Part shown: in pieces, positions 31,150-40,362 of the stretch
How positions within the stretch are numbered: position 1 is the first letter of the stretch
How the letters are laid out: every line of letters begins with the position of its first letter
Source of the DNA: Elusimicrobiota bacterium
GTDB lineage: Bacteria; Elusimicrobiota; Elusimicrobia; Elusimicrobiales; UBA9959
Length of the DNA stretch: 64,000 nt
Assembly: GCA_003482905.1 (NCBI GenBank)
Contig: DMXM01000018.1
Span: 100,899 to 164,898 of the forward strand
Direction of reading: 5' to 3'
The notes under the pieces: model-generated
The model's input: only the letters and a program-made list of their open reading frames with translations
The model's database searches: none
What the model was told of the DNA's origin: nothing
Position numbers and translations under genes: made by a program

Positions 31150-32976
31150 GTGAAACACTTGTTCCTTTTCTTCACGCTATATTTTTGCCCTATTTATGCA
31201 CATGCAGATGCCTTGAGCGCGGCACTTGATACACTAGTCCCCAATTGGACAACAGGTGGGAGTCAAGCAGGAATTCAGTGGGACGTTGTTACAGATTTAC
31301 ACTTCTGTGGAACAAGTTCTTTACATGCAGGTGCGGCATTCTATAATTCTTCAGTCTGGCTGCAGACTACTCTAACGGGCCCCAGAACGCTAATGTACTA
31401 CTATAGGTATCCGGGGAGCGCCTACGGTGATCAATTGAGTTTTTATGATAATGAGACACTTGTCTATGCACTTCCCTATACTTACACCTCTTGGAGACAA
31501 AAAGCATACGCCATCCCTGCCGGCTCCCATTCCCTGAAATGGAATTACTACGATGGCAATGGAGGCAGTGTTACTGCGATAGACTGTGTGAGTGTTTCCA
31601 ATTCACAGCCTAGCCTTCTATGGACAGGTGAGACGAACTATTCTGCGTCCGGAGTTCAACCTCCGGTTGATTTCGCAAACAATAGTTTTGCTTTCAGGGT
31701 GAAATATATTGATACTGAAGGTGATGCTCCTGCAAGTGGTTATCCTAAACTACATGTTATGAAAGATGGCGCAGAAATATTAGGCAGTCCATTTACCATG
31801 TCCATTGTCTATGGCGCTCATGATACTGGCGCGATTTATAATTATACTCTGGCACTAACATCAATTGGAACTGATTACACTTATTATTTCGAGGCGCAGG
31901 ATATTTTTGGCGGGGTGGCAGCAAACTTTCCTTCCGCTCCCAAAGCCGGGCCTGGCGTTTATAAGGCGCTGATCAATTGGACTGGGGAAACCGGGTATAT
32001 GACCGGGGGGGTAAACCCGGAGTCCGGCGACAGGAATGCCAGTTACATATACCGAATTAAATTCTCGGATTCCGATAACGTCGCACCCGCGGCGGGGTTT
32101 CCGAAGCTGCATATAAAGCAGGGCGGGGCGGAAATATCCGGCAGCCCGTTTACGATGAATTATGTTTCAGGCGCGTACAACACCGGGGCCATATATTCCT
32201 ACACCAAGAACCTGATGCCCGGGACGAACTACACCTACTATTTTGAAGCCCAGGATGCTGTTGCCGCGTCCGCCGGAGGTTCACCCACAACGGAGATTTC
32301 CGCGCCAAGTGTTAGCAACCAGTTGCCAGGACTGGCATGGACAGGGGAAACAAATTATCTGAATGACGGAGTTTGCCCCAAAGTCGCCAGTTCAAGCACT
32401 CCCTCGATTTTCCGGGCTAAATACTCGGACCCAGACAATGACGCTCCGGCGGCTGGATATCCAAAACTATATGTAAAAAAAGGCGGGGCGCAGGCGCCCG
32501 GCAGCCCTTTTCTACTGACCTGCGCCGGCACGGACTATATTGGCGGCGTCATATGCAATCTTTCGGAAGTCCTTGGATCAGGGGAGTATTCTTACCGATT
32601 CGAGGCTTTTGATATTTATAACGGACTTGCTTCCGGCGCGCCAGCAAATGAAGCAGGGGGATTGGTTTCCATCGGAACGGATTTGCCTGCGGCGCAGGAG
32701 GTTAAAGTTTACCACGGCGTATTTAAGCCTGGGCAGGACGAGAAGACCAATATATCTTTCAACACTCCCGCGCCGGCGGCCGTTACTGTTACGGTCTACA
32801 ATAATATCGGCCGCAAGGTTAAAGAACTATATCGCGGCGGTTCCAGCACGGGGCTTAACCTTATCCAATGGGACGGCCGCGACGACGCCGGGGCCAGGGT
32901 CTCCAGCGGCGTCTACACTATAAAGATAGAAGGCGGGGGTATAAACCAGAGCAAGCGCGTAGTGGTGGTGAGGTAG
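31150..32976 (+). CDS. secreted repeat protein with FlgD-type C-terminal domain
   Basis: GTG 31150 is chosen because AGGAGAG stands before it and a signal peptide (HLFLFFTLYFCPIYAHA) then follows at once; TTG 31132 is upstream of that site. The 608-residue product has an N-terminal beta domain, then three repeats of about 110 residues, each running from WTGETNY to YTYYFEAQD or a close variant, with GSPFTM and PKLH inside. The last 85 residues are a FlgD-like Ig fold (VTVTVYNNIGRKVKELY, LIQWDGRDDAG, VSSGVYTIKIEGG) of the sort used at the C-terminus of surface-sorted proteins. Codon use is AT-rich to about 31960 and GC-rich afterwards. It ends 8 bases before the caspase-fusion gene. Confidence 0.72.
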   Translation: MKHLFLFFTLYFCPIYAHADALSAALDTLVPNWTTGGSQAGIQWDVVTDLHFCGTSSLHAGAAFYNSSVWLQTTLTGPRTLMYYYRYPGSAYGDQLSFYDNETLVYALPYTYTSWRQKAYAIPAGSHSLKWNYYDGNGGSVTAIDCVSVSNSQPSLLWTGETNYSASGVQPPVDFANNSFAFRVKYIDTEGDAPASGYPKLHVMKDGAEILGSPFTMSIVYGAHDTGAIYNYTLALTSIGTDYTYYFEAQDIFGGVAANFPSAPKAGPGVYKALINWTGETGYMTGGVNPESGDRNASYIYRIKFSDSDNVAPAAGFPKLHIKQGGAEISGSPFTMNYVSGAYNTGAIYSYTKNLMPGTNYTYYFEAQDAVAASAGGSPTTEISAPSVSNQLPGLAWTGETNYLNDGVCPKVASSSTPSIFRAKYSDPDNDAPAAGYPKLYVKKGGAQAPGSPFLLTCAGTDYIGGVICNLSEVLGSGEYSYRFEAFDIYNGLASGAPANEAGGLVSIGTDLPAAQEVKVYHGVFKPGQDEKTNISFNTPAPAAVTVTVYNNIGRKVKELYRGGSSTGLNLIQWDGRDDAGARVSSGVYTIKIEGGGINQSKRVVVVR

Positions 32977-32984
32977 GCGGAGTT

Positions 32985-35900
32985 ATGAAGAATATTTTAA
33001 CGCTCATTCCTCTTGTACTGCTTTGCGGCGGCGCTTTTGCGGCAGAGCAGCCCACGGCGCTGTTCCTGCTGGACGCGCAGCCCAATATACGGCTTTATTC
33101 CATGGGCGGGGTATTGTCATCGTTGGGGCAAACGGACGCCGCCTATAATCCCTGGGAGCTGGGCTATACGGTAAATCCCTCCGTGTCACTGGCCCATTGG
33201 CCCGGAGCGGTGCTGGAGAGCAATTATAATTTTGTGTCCGCGCTTGTGCCGTACAGGAAACTGGGCACCTTCAGCCTGTCATATATGAATTACGGCACCG
33301 GCTCCGAAACGGTGGAAGAACTGGACGGTACCACCCGCAGCATAAAACTCGAGGACGACAAACTGGTCTCCCTCGGCTACGGCCGAAGCCTCACCGATAA
33401 TATTTTTGCGGGCTTAAGCTTTAAAAAGCTCACAAGCACGTTGGCGGAGGACTATAAGTCCGGCACGCTGCTTGCGGACTTTGGCGTGGTTTACCGCGGC
33501 CTGGACGACAAGAACTCCATTGGAGTAGCCGTGGTGAACTACGGCGGCGGTCTTAAGTATTCCCAGACGCGGGAACCGGTGCCGACCGAGTATAAAGTGG
33601 GCTATACCCGTAAAACCCGGCCCTGGGCCAACCAGAAAATAATTTGGGGGCTCGGCTATGCCAGGTCGCAGGCGGGGAAGTCTTATGCGCTGGGCGCGGA
33701 ATACTTCCCGGGCCTGCCTTTTGTTTCGGTGCGGGCCGGGCTTAACAGGAACGGCGAGGATACCAGATTTATGGCAGGGCTGGGCGTCAACTACGACGCC
33801 TTAAACCTGGACTTCGGCTACGACCTGACCTCCTCCAAAATGGAAGCAAATCAAACCCCGTTGCGGTTCGCGCTTACCTGGTCTTTCGGCGCAGGCGACG
33901 CCTACTCCCTGGGCGGAAAATATATGGCCGCCGGCATGAAAACCAAAGCTGTGGCCCTCTGGGATGACATAAAACCCAGGGAGCCCATGTACGCGCAGGC
34001 GCAGGCCGCCATACACCAGTACGCCAATCCGCCGCGGCTATTCGCCGCTGCAACGCTTGAAGACGCCGGTGGGGACGGCATACTGTCGCCGGGAGAGTCG
34101 GGAAACATAGTGGTAACCATCGCCAACAACGGGCGCGGCGCGGCGCTTATGCCGCGCGCCACGGCAGAGGCCGCGGACCAGGCGGCCGCCGCGAGGAATG
34201 TCGATATCGGCGTATACGACGGCGCCTCGCAGGAGATAGGAGCCGGACAGAGTTATTCTTTCAAGATCCCGGTCAGGGCGCATGAGGAATCTGAACAGAC
34301 CAGCCTGGCCTTCGATCTCGCCATAAAAGAGGCGCGGAATTTTAACCAGGAGCGCACGGTCTTCATGCTGCCGCTTAAAGGGTTTTCTCCGCCGCAGCTT
34401 GCGCTGGCGCGCTACACCTTCCGCGAGGACAACAGCGGCAATTCGTCGGGCAACGGCAACGGCATTATAGAGAAAGGAGAGATTGCGGAGCTGACCGGCT
34501 ACGTGGTGAACGCCGGCCTTACCGACGCCCGCGGGGTTAAATTCGAGGCGGTCGCCGGGGACTCCAAACTGGAAATTTTCGGCCAGCCGGCGTGGGAGAT
34601 AGGCGCGCTGAAGCCGGGCGAAAACCGGAAAGTTATCCTGGCCTTCAAGGTGGCCGCAGATTACGCCGGGCCCGCGCAACTGCCGCTCACGTTCAGGATC
34701 TCCGAATCCCGCCAACGCTTTTCCAGGGAGCAGCCGGCGCAATTGGCCTTAGGCGGCTTCTATAAAGACCCCATGGAGCCGGTGTTCAAGGATTTTGACA
34801 CGGCCGCGGCGCTGGCGGTTGCTCCGGCCCTGGCCGGGCCTATTTCGAATACCAGGGCCGCCGAGGTAATTAAGCTTATCGCCGACGAGCCGCCGGCGCT
34901 GGATTTCGACAAGACTATACTCCCCGATGGGGACGCCAACGGCGACGGGATCTACGAGCCGGGAGAGACGCTGCGTATTAAGGTGGGCGTGCGTAATACC
35001 GGCGGCAAAACGGCGCGCGGCGTGACCATTACACTGGAGGGTGATCATACGATCAGGACGCTGATCGAAGACAGGCAGGTGGGGGACATCGCTCCGGGCA
35101 GTTATCTGCCAATTATTCTTGAGGCTCTCGTACCGGAGACCATTCCGCGCAAGGAAGTTTCGTTCAACATCAAGGTAACTGAAAGCGGCGGCTTCAGCGC
35201 CAGGAAAGAAGAAGAGGCCCGCGTGGCGTTCCAGCCGAACGAAATCAAGGTTGTAAAGCAATTAGCCGGGCTTGACCCCGTTCCTAACGTCAATATCGGC
35301 AGGAGGGAAAGGTCCGGTGCGATAGTGGTAGGCATCGGAGCTTACGCCGAAAATGTCGGCCCGCTTAAGTACGCGGCGAAGGACGCGGAACTGGCGGCCA
35401 GGTATATTAACGGCGTGCTTGGCATCCCTGAAAGCGCCATAAAAATAATACTCGACGAAAAGGCCACCAAGTCGCGCATAGAGGCCACGGTAGAAAGCAT
35501 GGCCGAAAAGGGCCTTGATTTCATAGCCCTGTATTACTCCGGCCACGGCATACCCGACCCTGAGAATCAGCGCACCGGCGACCCGTATATCGTCCCCTTC
35601 GACGCTGACCTGGAACTGGGCGGACGCACGCTAATACGGCTTAACGAAATAGTTTCCACGCTTGAACGCAGAACCAAAGACGTGCTGGTGCTGCTGGACG
35701 CCTGCTTCTCCGGCAATGTGGAAAGCGCGCCGAAGATGTACGCTATGGCCCAGAAAGGCCTGGGGATAGCGCCCAGATTCGCCCAGGAGAAGGCCGTGGT
35801 GATGACAGCCTCAAGCGCAACCCAGCCCAGCCTTGAGTTCGAAAAGGCCGGTCACGGCTACTTCAGCTATTATTTTATGCTGGGGCTGAAAGGCGGGGCG

Positions 35901-36047
35901 GACAAAGATGGCGACGGCGCGGTTACGGATACGGAGCTTTGCGAATATGTAAAGTCCGCCATGGCCGGGGACGAAAGCCTCAACGGCCGGCAGACGCCCC
36001 AATGCTCCAACCAGACCGGAGCGGTGCTTGGGCGGTACAGGCAGTAA
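32985..36047 (+). CDS. outer-membrane barrel fused to CARDB-like repeats and a caspase domain
   Basis: ATG 32985 follows GGCGGAG and begins a signal peptide (ILTLIPLVLLCGGAFAAEQ). Residues about 25-330 are a PorV/UPF0164-like barrel (LYSMGGVLSSLGQTDAAYNP, GYGRSLTDNIFAGLSFK). Residues about 360-780 contain CARDB-like domains with the repeated phrases GDGILSPGESGNIVVTI, NGNGIIEKGEIAELTG and GDGIYEPGETLRIKVG. The last 240 residues are a C14 caspase-like protease: GAIVVGIGAYAENVGPLKYA, the catalytic His in YYSGHG (H854) and Cys in LLDACFSG (C907). At 1,020 residues it would tether a caspase-type protease to the outer membrane. Function unknown; likely acts with the DUF4384 lipoprotein upstream. 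An EF-hand-like DKDGDGAVTD near the end may bind calcium. Confidence 0.85.
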   Translation: MKNILTLIPLVLLCGGAFAAEQPTALFLLDAQPNIRLYSMGGVLSSLGQTDAAYNPWELGYTVNPSVSLAHWPGAVLESNYNFVSALVPYRKLGTFSLSYMNYGTGSETVEELDGTTRSIKLEDDKLVSLGYGRSLTDNIFAGLSFKKLTSTLAEDYKSGTLLADFGVVYRGLDDKNSIGVAVVNYGGGLKYSQTREPVPTEYKVGYTRKTRPWANQKIIWGLGYARSQAGKSYALGAEYFPGLPFVSVRAGLNRNGEDTRFMAGLGVNYDALNLDFGYDLTSSKMEANQTPLRFALTWSFGAGDAYSLGGKYMAAGMKTKAVALWDDIKPREPMYAQAQAAIHQYANPPRLFAAATLEDAGGDGILSPGESGNIVVTIANNGRGAALMPRATAEAADQAAAARNVDIGVYDGASQEIGAGQSYSFKIPVRAHEESEQTSLAFDLAIKEARNFNQERTVFMLPLKGFSPPQLALARYTFREDNSGNSSGNGNGIIEKGEIAELTGYVVNAGLTDARGVKFEAVAGDSKLEIFGQPAWEIGALKPGENRKVILAFKVAADYAGPAQLPLTFRISESRQRFSREQPAQLALGGFYKDPMEPVFKDFDTAAALAVAPALAGPISNTRAAEVIKLIADEPPALDFDKTILPDGDANGDGIYEPGETLRIKVGVRNTGGKTARGVTITLEGDHTIRTLIEDRQVGDIAPGSYLPIILEALVPETIPRKEVSFNIKVTESGGFSARKEEEARVAFQPNEIKVVKQLAGLDPVPNVNIGRRERSGAIVVGIGAYAENVGPLKYAAKDAELAARYINGVLGIPESAIKIILDEKATKSRIEATVESMAEKGLDFIALYYSGHGIPDPENQRTGDPYIVPFDADLELGGRTLIRLNEIVSTLERRTKDVLVLLDACFSGNVESAPKMYAMAQKGLGIAPRFAQEKAVVMTASSATQPSLEFEKAGHGYFSYYFMLGLKGGADKDGDGAVTDTELCEYVKSAMAGDESLNGRQTPQCSNQTGAVLGRYRQ

Positions 36048-36065
36048 TAGCCGCCGGGGGATGAT

Positions 36066-37502
36066 CTACAAGTAGCGGGCGGCGAGGGCGCGGGCTTTCT
36101 GTTTTTCTTCGGGGAGGAAGAAGCCGGCGGCCAGCAGCAGTACCGGGTAGGCGGAAAGCGCCAGCAGGCGGTAGGCGGTCCATTGCCAGCCGCCGTGGAA
36201 AGCGCCGGCCAGCGCCGGGGCGCACAGGGCCAGCGCCGCCGCAGCCACCGTGGCCAGGCGCTTCAGTTCGTAGGGGACGGGGAAATACCGGCGGCCGTAG
36301 AAATAAACCACCAGGGCCATAACGCAATAAGAGGCGAAAGCGGCCCACGGCGGGCCGTAGATGCCGAACCGCGGGATAAGCGCGAAGTTGGCCGCCACGT
36401 TCACCAGGGCGCCGGCCAGCGTGGCCACCATAATGGCCTTGGTTTTCTTCGAGATGATGATGGGGGCCAACAGGTTGACGTAGATCCCGTTGACCAGGTA
36501 GGCGAAGAGCACCACCGGCACTATGGAAAGCCCCGGCCAGTAGCTTTCGTGGATGAGCGCCCGCCCGGCCACCTGGAACCGGGCTAGGTCCGGGATGAAG
36601 AAAGAGAGCGCCATGCCTACCCACACCAGCACCAGCACAAAATAGGTCAGCACCCGCGCGAAAACCGCGGGGCCGCCGGGCTTGTCGGCGCGTTCCAGGA
36701 AAAAAGGCCGCCAGGCCTGATCGAACATGCTCACTATAAGCACCATGAAGATCCCCAGGCGGTAATTGGCCTGGTAGACGCCCACCGCGGCTTCCCCGGC
36801 GAGGCGCAGCAAAATGGGGCGGTCTATGACCTGCACGGCCATGGCGCCCAGGCCGGCCGGCAGCAAGGGGAGCGCGTACGCCGCAAGCTTGCCGAATAAT
36901 TCCCTGTCGAAGCTGAAACTGAACCGCTTGGGCACGGCGGCAACCGAAGCCAGGGAAGAGATAAGGTTGGCCAGGAAAACGCCCTCTATGCCCATATGCA
37001 AGCGGGTAAGGAAGAATATGTTCAGCAGCACATTGAGCGTTATGGAGAACATGCGCACGCCGGCGAAGTAAAAGGGCTTATGGGCCATGCGCAGGTCGGC
37101 GAAAGGCAGCACGTTGATGCTGTCGAGGAACAGGATGGCGGCGGCGTACAGCACCAGGGTGCCGCGCTCCGGCCCCAGGCCGCCCAAACCCGCCCAGAAA
37201 GAAGGGAAGCAGGCCAGCACCGCTGAAAAGACGGCGGAAGTCACCAGCACGGTGGAGTAGGCGGTGGAAAAAGCCTTCTCTTTGTGGGCATAGTGGCGCA
37301 TATAGGCCTGGTCCATGCCGTACTGGTAGATGATGTTGAGGAAAGCGATGTAGGAGAATACCGTGGCCACCACGCCGTACTCGGCCGGCAGCAGGTAATG
37401 GGTATAGAACGGCATCAGCAGGAAGTTGAGCAGGCGGGCGCCTACCGTGGAGAGGCCGTAGATGAGGGATTCTTTTCCGAGCGCTTTGAGGTCTTTTAAC
37501 AT
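36066..37502 (-). CDS. Wzx-like polysaccharide flippase (MOP superfamily)
   Basis: 478 residues with about 12-14 membrane segments. The start SLIYGLSTVGARLLNFLLMP and FYTHYLLPAEYGVVATVF are typical of the N-terminus of oligosaccharide flippases, which move lipid-linked glycans across the inner membrane. Start ATG 37502 is used; a TTG 45 bases upstream overlaps a -10-like TAGAAT and would add 15 residues. It converges with the caspase gene (18 bases between stops) and is divergent from the FNR-like regulator, so both may share control from the region 37503-37609. Confidence 0.82.
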   Translation of the reverse strand: MLKDLKALGKESLIYGLSTVGARLLNFLLMPFYTHYLLPAEYGVVATVFSYIAFLNIIYQYGMDQAYMRHYAHKEKAFSTAYSTVLVTSAVFSAVLACFPSFWAGLGGLGPERGTLVLYAAAILFLDSINVLPFADLRMAHKPFYFAGVRMFSITLNVLLNIFFLTRLHMGIEGVFLANLISSLASVAAVPKRFSFSFDRELFGKLAAYALPLLPAGLGAMAVQVIDRPILLRLAGEAAVGVYQANYRLGIFMVLIVSMFDQAWRPFFLERADKPGGPAVFARVLTYFVLVLVWVGMALSFFIPDLARFQVAGRALIHESYWPGLSIVPVVLFAYLVNGIYVNLLAPIIISKKTKAIMVATLAGALVNVAANFALIPRFGIYGPPWAAFASYCVMALVVYFYGRRYFPVPYELKRLATVAAAALALCAPALAGAFHGGWQWTAYRLLALSAYPVLLLAAGFFLPEEKQKARALAARYL

Positions 37503-37571
37503 GTGCTGAACGCGGCTCACCGTTTGGCCGCTTCGGTATTCTACCAAATGACGGCGGGAGCTGAAATAATA

Positions 37572-37577
37572 TATAAT
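37572..37577 (+). promoter_or_regulatory. -10 of the FNR-like regulator gene
   Basis: TATAAT, with ATGACG (37548-37553) as a weak -35 at 18 bases. GGGGGAG precedes the ATG at 37610. Confidence 0.55.
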
Positions 37578-37609
37578 AAGATCGTCAGAGGATGCGGATG
37601 GGGGAGAAC

Positions 37610-38329
37610 ATGGATAAATTTACCAAGAATCAGGCCCCGGACTGCGGCGTATGCCGCTTTAAGGCCAATTGTTTCTATAACAAGCTCGACGCGCAGGCCC
37701 AGAAGTCCTGGAACGCCATAAAGCTCGGGCGGAAGTTCGCCGACGAGGAAGGGATCTACAACGAATTCCAGCAGCCCGACGGCATCTACACCGTGTGCAA
37801 AGGCCGCGCCAAGGTCTTCTCCACCGACGCCAGGGGCCAGCAGATGATAACCTGGATACGCCACCCTGGCGAGACTTTCGGGCACATCGCTTTGTTCTCG
37901 GAGAAGGATTATTTCTGCAACAGCCGCGCCATGGGCGAAACCATCCTCTCCTTCGTGGACAAGAAGAGCCTGGAGCGTTTTCTCAACGACCACCCGAAGA
38001 CCTACAAGCTTTTCCTGCACAAAGTGGCCACCGAGATGCGCACGCTGCAGCTGAAATTGAAGGACACCGCTTATAAGCCGGCCCGTTCCAAAGTGGCCAG
38101 GGCGCTGCTGAACGCCATCTCCTACAAATCCAAGGACACCGCCAACCCGGCCATACACGGACTGAAGCGCACCGAGATAGCGGAGATAACCGGCCTGGCG
38201 CTGGAAACCGTGGTGCGCACCCTGGCGGAGCTGGAGAAGCGCAATATCATAAAGCGCGAGACCAAGGCCATTAAGATATTGGACTACCCCACGCTGGTGC
38301 GCGTGGCGGACCCCCACGCGAAAAAATAG
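37610..38329 (+). CDS. CRP/FNR-family regulator with N-terminal CxxCx5C
   Basis: ATG 37610 fits GGGGAGA. The 239-residue product has a cyclic-nucleotide-type beta barrel (PDGIYTVCKGRAKVFSTDARG, PGETFGHIALF), a long dimer helix and a winged HTH, TEIAEITGLALETVVRTLAEL, with Glu and Arg placed as in CRP/FNR recognition helices. Before the barrel stands CGVCRFKANC, C12-x2-C15-x5-C21, the same spacing as the first three iron-sulfur ligands of FNR. The fourth ligand is less clear; Cys in YTVCKG or YFCNS are candidates. Oxygen or redox sensing is therefore plausible. A candidate target is the CRP-like site at 24391. Confidence 0.82.
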   Translation: MDKFTKNQAPDCGVCRFKANCFYNKLDAQAQKSWNAIKLGRKFADEEGIYNEFQQPDGIYTVCKGRAKVFSTDARGQQMITWIRHPGETFGHIALFSEKDYFCNSRAMGETILSFVDKKSLERFLNDHPKTYKLFLHKVATEMRTLQLKLKDTAYKPARSKVARALLNAISYKSKDTANPAIHGLKRTEIAEITGLALETVVRTLAELEKRNIIKRETKAIKILDYPTLVRVADPHAKK

Positions 38330-38361
38330 CGCAGCGGCCAGGTGCCCCTGACCTTGCCCCC

Positions 38362-38395
38362 AATAAAAAAGCCCGGCCAGCCGGGCTTTTTTATT
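38362..38395. terminator. bidirectional terminator between the regulator and upp
   Basis: GCCCGG-CCAG-CCGGGC with A6 before and T6 after; symmetric, so it can end both the plus-strand regulator gene and the minus-strand nucleoside operon. Confidence 0.92.
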
Positions 38396-38413
38396 TTCTA
38401 TTCAGCCGTCCGT

Positions 38414-39040
38414 TCAGTTGGTGCCGAACATCCTGTCGCCTGCGTCGCCCAGCCCCGGCACGATGTAGCCGTCCTTGTTAAGCTTCTCGTCCACGGTGCC
38501 TACGTAAATAGGCATCTCGGGATGGGCGGCGGCCAGGCGCTTCAGGCCTTCTTTGGAGGCTATCATGCAGATAAAGCAGATATTCCTGGCGCCACGGCTT
38601 TTCATGATCTCCACGGCCTCCACGGCGGAACCGCCGGTGGCCAGCATGGGGTCGGCTATAACCACCAGGCTGTCCGCTACGTTCTCGGGCATGCGCACGT
38701 AATACTTCACCGGCTTAAGGGTTTCCTCGTCCCGGTAAATGCCGATATGGGCGAGCCGCCCCTCCGGGTACAATTTCATCAGGCCGTCCACCATGCCCAG
38801 CCCCGCGCGCAGAATGGCAACAAAAACCACGTCGTGCGCCAGCCTCATGCAGTTGGCCGTGCCGACCGGGGTGCGGACCTTGACGCCTTTCACTTTAGCG
38901 TGCAGGAAAGCGTCGTGGGCCAGGAACATGCTCAGTTCGCCCATCAGGCGCCTGAAGTCGGCCACATTGGTCTTTTTATCCCGCAGGCGGGCGATCTTGT
39001 CCATCACCATCGGGTGTTTAGAAACGTGAACGTTTTTCAT
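38414..39040 (-). CDS. upp: uracil phosphoribosyltransferase
   Basis: 208 residues with the upp signatures VFVAILRAGLGMVDGL (near the N-terminus of the fold), the PRPP loop VVIADPMLATGGSAVEAVE, and the uracil-binding C-terminus YIVPGLGDAGDRMFGT. It converts uracil and PRPP to UMP in pyrimidine salvage. It lies at the downstream end of a run that also has purine and pyrimidine nucleoside phosphorylases, so free bases released by those enzymes can be reused. It ends at the strong shared terminator. Confidence 0.96.
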   Translation of the reverse strand: MKNVHVSKHPMVMDKIARLRDKKTNVADFRRLMGELSMFLAHDAFLHAKVKGVKVRTPVGTANCMRLAHDVVFVAILRAGLGMVDGLMKLYPEGRLAHIGIYRDEETLKPVKYYVRMPENVADSLVVIADPMLATGGSAVEAVEIMKSRGARNICFICMIASKEGLKRLAAAHPEMPIYVGTVDEKLNKDGYIVPGLGDAGDRMFGTN

Positions 39041-39048
39041 CCTGACTC

Positions 39049-40359
39049 CTATTTGATTATTTCCCTTATGAGCGGCTCTTTGCGGGGCGCCTTGGGCCCG
39101 TAGGCGAGGGCGGACTGGAACATCTTAACGCCATCGGAGAGTTTTGCCGGCGTGGAGGCGTAAGCCCTGGCGATAACGTCGCCAGGCTTTACGCGGTCGC
39201 CCGGCTTCTTCTCAAGAATAAAACCCGCGCCGAAGTCCACGGCGTCCTCGGCCCTGGCGCGGCCGGCGCCCAGCGCCACGCTGGCAAAGCCCACCGTGCG
39301 GGCCTCCATGGCCGTAAGGAAACCGGCCTTGGCGGCCTTGATCTCTTTGACCAGCCTGGCCTTGGGCATAAAGCGGTCCGGGTCCGCGGCCACGCGGGGG
39401 TCGCCGCCCTGCCACTTGACCATAAGCCGGTATTTCTCAAGGGCGCTGCCGTCGGCTATGACCGCGCGGGCCTTTTCCTCGCCCTCGGCGGCGGAGCGCG
39501 CCTTGCCGCCCAGGTAGATCATCCAGCCGGCCAGCACTTCAAGCACCCGCGTAAAATCCTCCGGGCCTTTTTCCCCGGCCAATATCTTTATCGACTGGGA
39601 CGTCTCTATGCCGTTGCCTATGGCCACGCCCAAAGGTTCGTTCATGGCCGTCATCACGGCCACGCAGCGCATGCCCAGCAGCTTGGAGGTGTTCATAAGC
39701 GCCACGGCCAGTTCGCGGCTCTTCTTAAAATCCTTCAGGAAAGCCCCGGAGCCGTACTTCACGTCCATCACCAGGCCGGTGATATCCTCGGCGTATTTCT
39801 TGGAAAGGATGCTGGCCACTATCAGCGGCAGGGCCTCTACTGTGCAGCTGGCGTCGCGCAGGGCGTAAAGTTTCTTGTCGCTGGGGGCCAGCTCGGCCGT
39901 CTGGCCGAACATGGAAAGGCCCGTGGCCTTCAGCTGCCGCACTATGTAGGACGGCTCAAGGCGCACCTTGAAGCCTTTCATGGCCTCCAGTTTATCCAGC
40001 GTGCCGCCGGTATGGCCCAGTCCGCGCCCGCTCATCATGGGCACCACCACGCCGGCCGCCGCGGCCACCGGGGCCAGGGCTATGGAGACGCCGTCGCCCA
40101 CCCCGCCGGTGGAATGCTTGTCCACCTTCACGCCTTTTATCGACGACAGGTCCAGCTTTTTGCCGGAGAGCGCCATGGCCCTGGTAAAAGCGGCCGTTTC
40201 CTTGGGCGTCAGGCCGTTAAGAAAGGCGGCCATCAGCCAGGAAGAAAGCTGATAATCGGGGATGGAGCCGTCGGCGGCGCCCATAGCTATGAATTCGAGC
40301 TCGGCGGGAGCCATCTCCAGGCCGGAACGTTTCTTGAGCAGCAGATCGAGCATTCTCAT
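39049..40359 (-). CDS. deoA: thymidine/pyrimidine-nucleoside phosphorylase
   Basis: 436 residues of the class II nucleoside phosphorylase fold: KVDKHSTGGVGDGVSIALAP is the phosphate-binding signature, and MSGRGLGHTGGTLDKLEA, YALRDASCTVEALPLIVASI the pyrimidine site. It splits thymidine, uridine or deoxyuridine into base and pentose phosphate. The substrate range (DeoA against Pdp) cannot be told by eye. It starts 3 bases after the purine phosphorylase gene and ends 8 bases before upp. Confidence 0.93.
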   Translation of the reverse strand: MRMLDLLLKKRSGLEMAPAELEFIAMGAADGSIPDYQLSSWLMAAFLNGLTPKETAAFTRAMALSGKKLDLSSIKGVKVDKHSTGGVGDGVSIALAPVAAAAGVVVPMMSGRGLGHTGGTLDKLEAMKGFKVRLEPSYIVRQLKATGLSMFGQTAELAPSDKKLYALRDASCTVEALPLIVASILSKKYAEDITGLVMDVKYGSGAFLKDFKKSRELAVALMNTSKLLGMRCVAVMTAMNEPLGVAIGNGIETSQSIKILAGEKGPEDFTRVLEVLAGWMIYLGGKARSAAEGEEKARAVIADGSALEKYRLMVKWQGGDPRVAADPDRFMPKARLVKEIKAAKAGFLTAMEARTVGFASVALGAGRARAEDAVDFGAGFILEKKPGDRVKPGDVIARAYASTPAKLSDGVKMFQSALAYGPKAPRKEPLIREIIK

Positions 40360-40362
40360 TGT

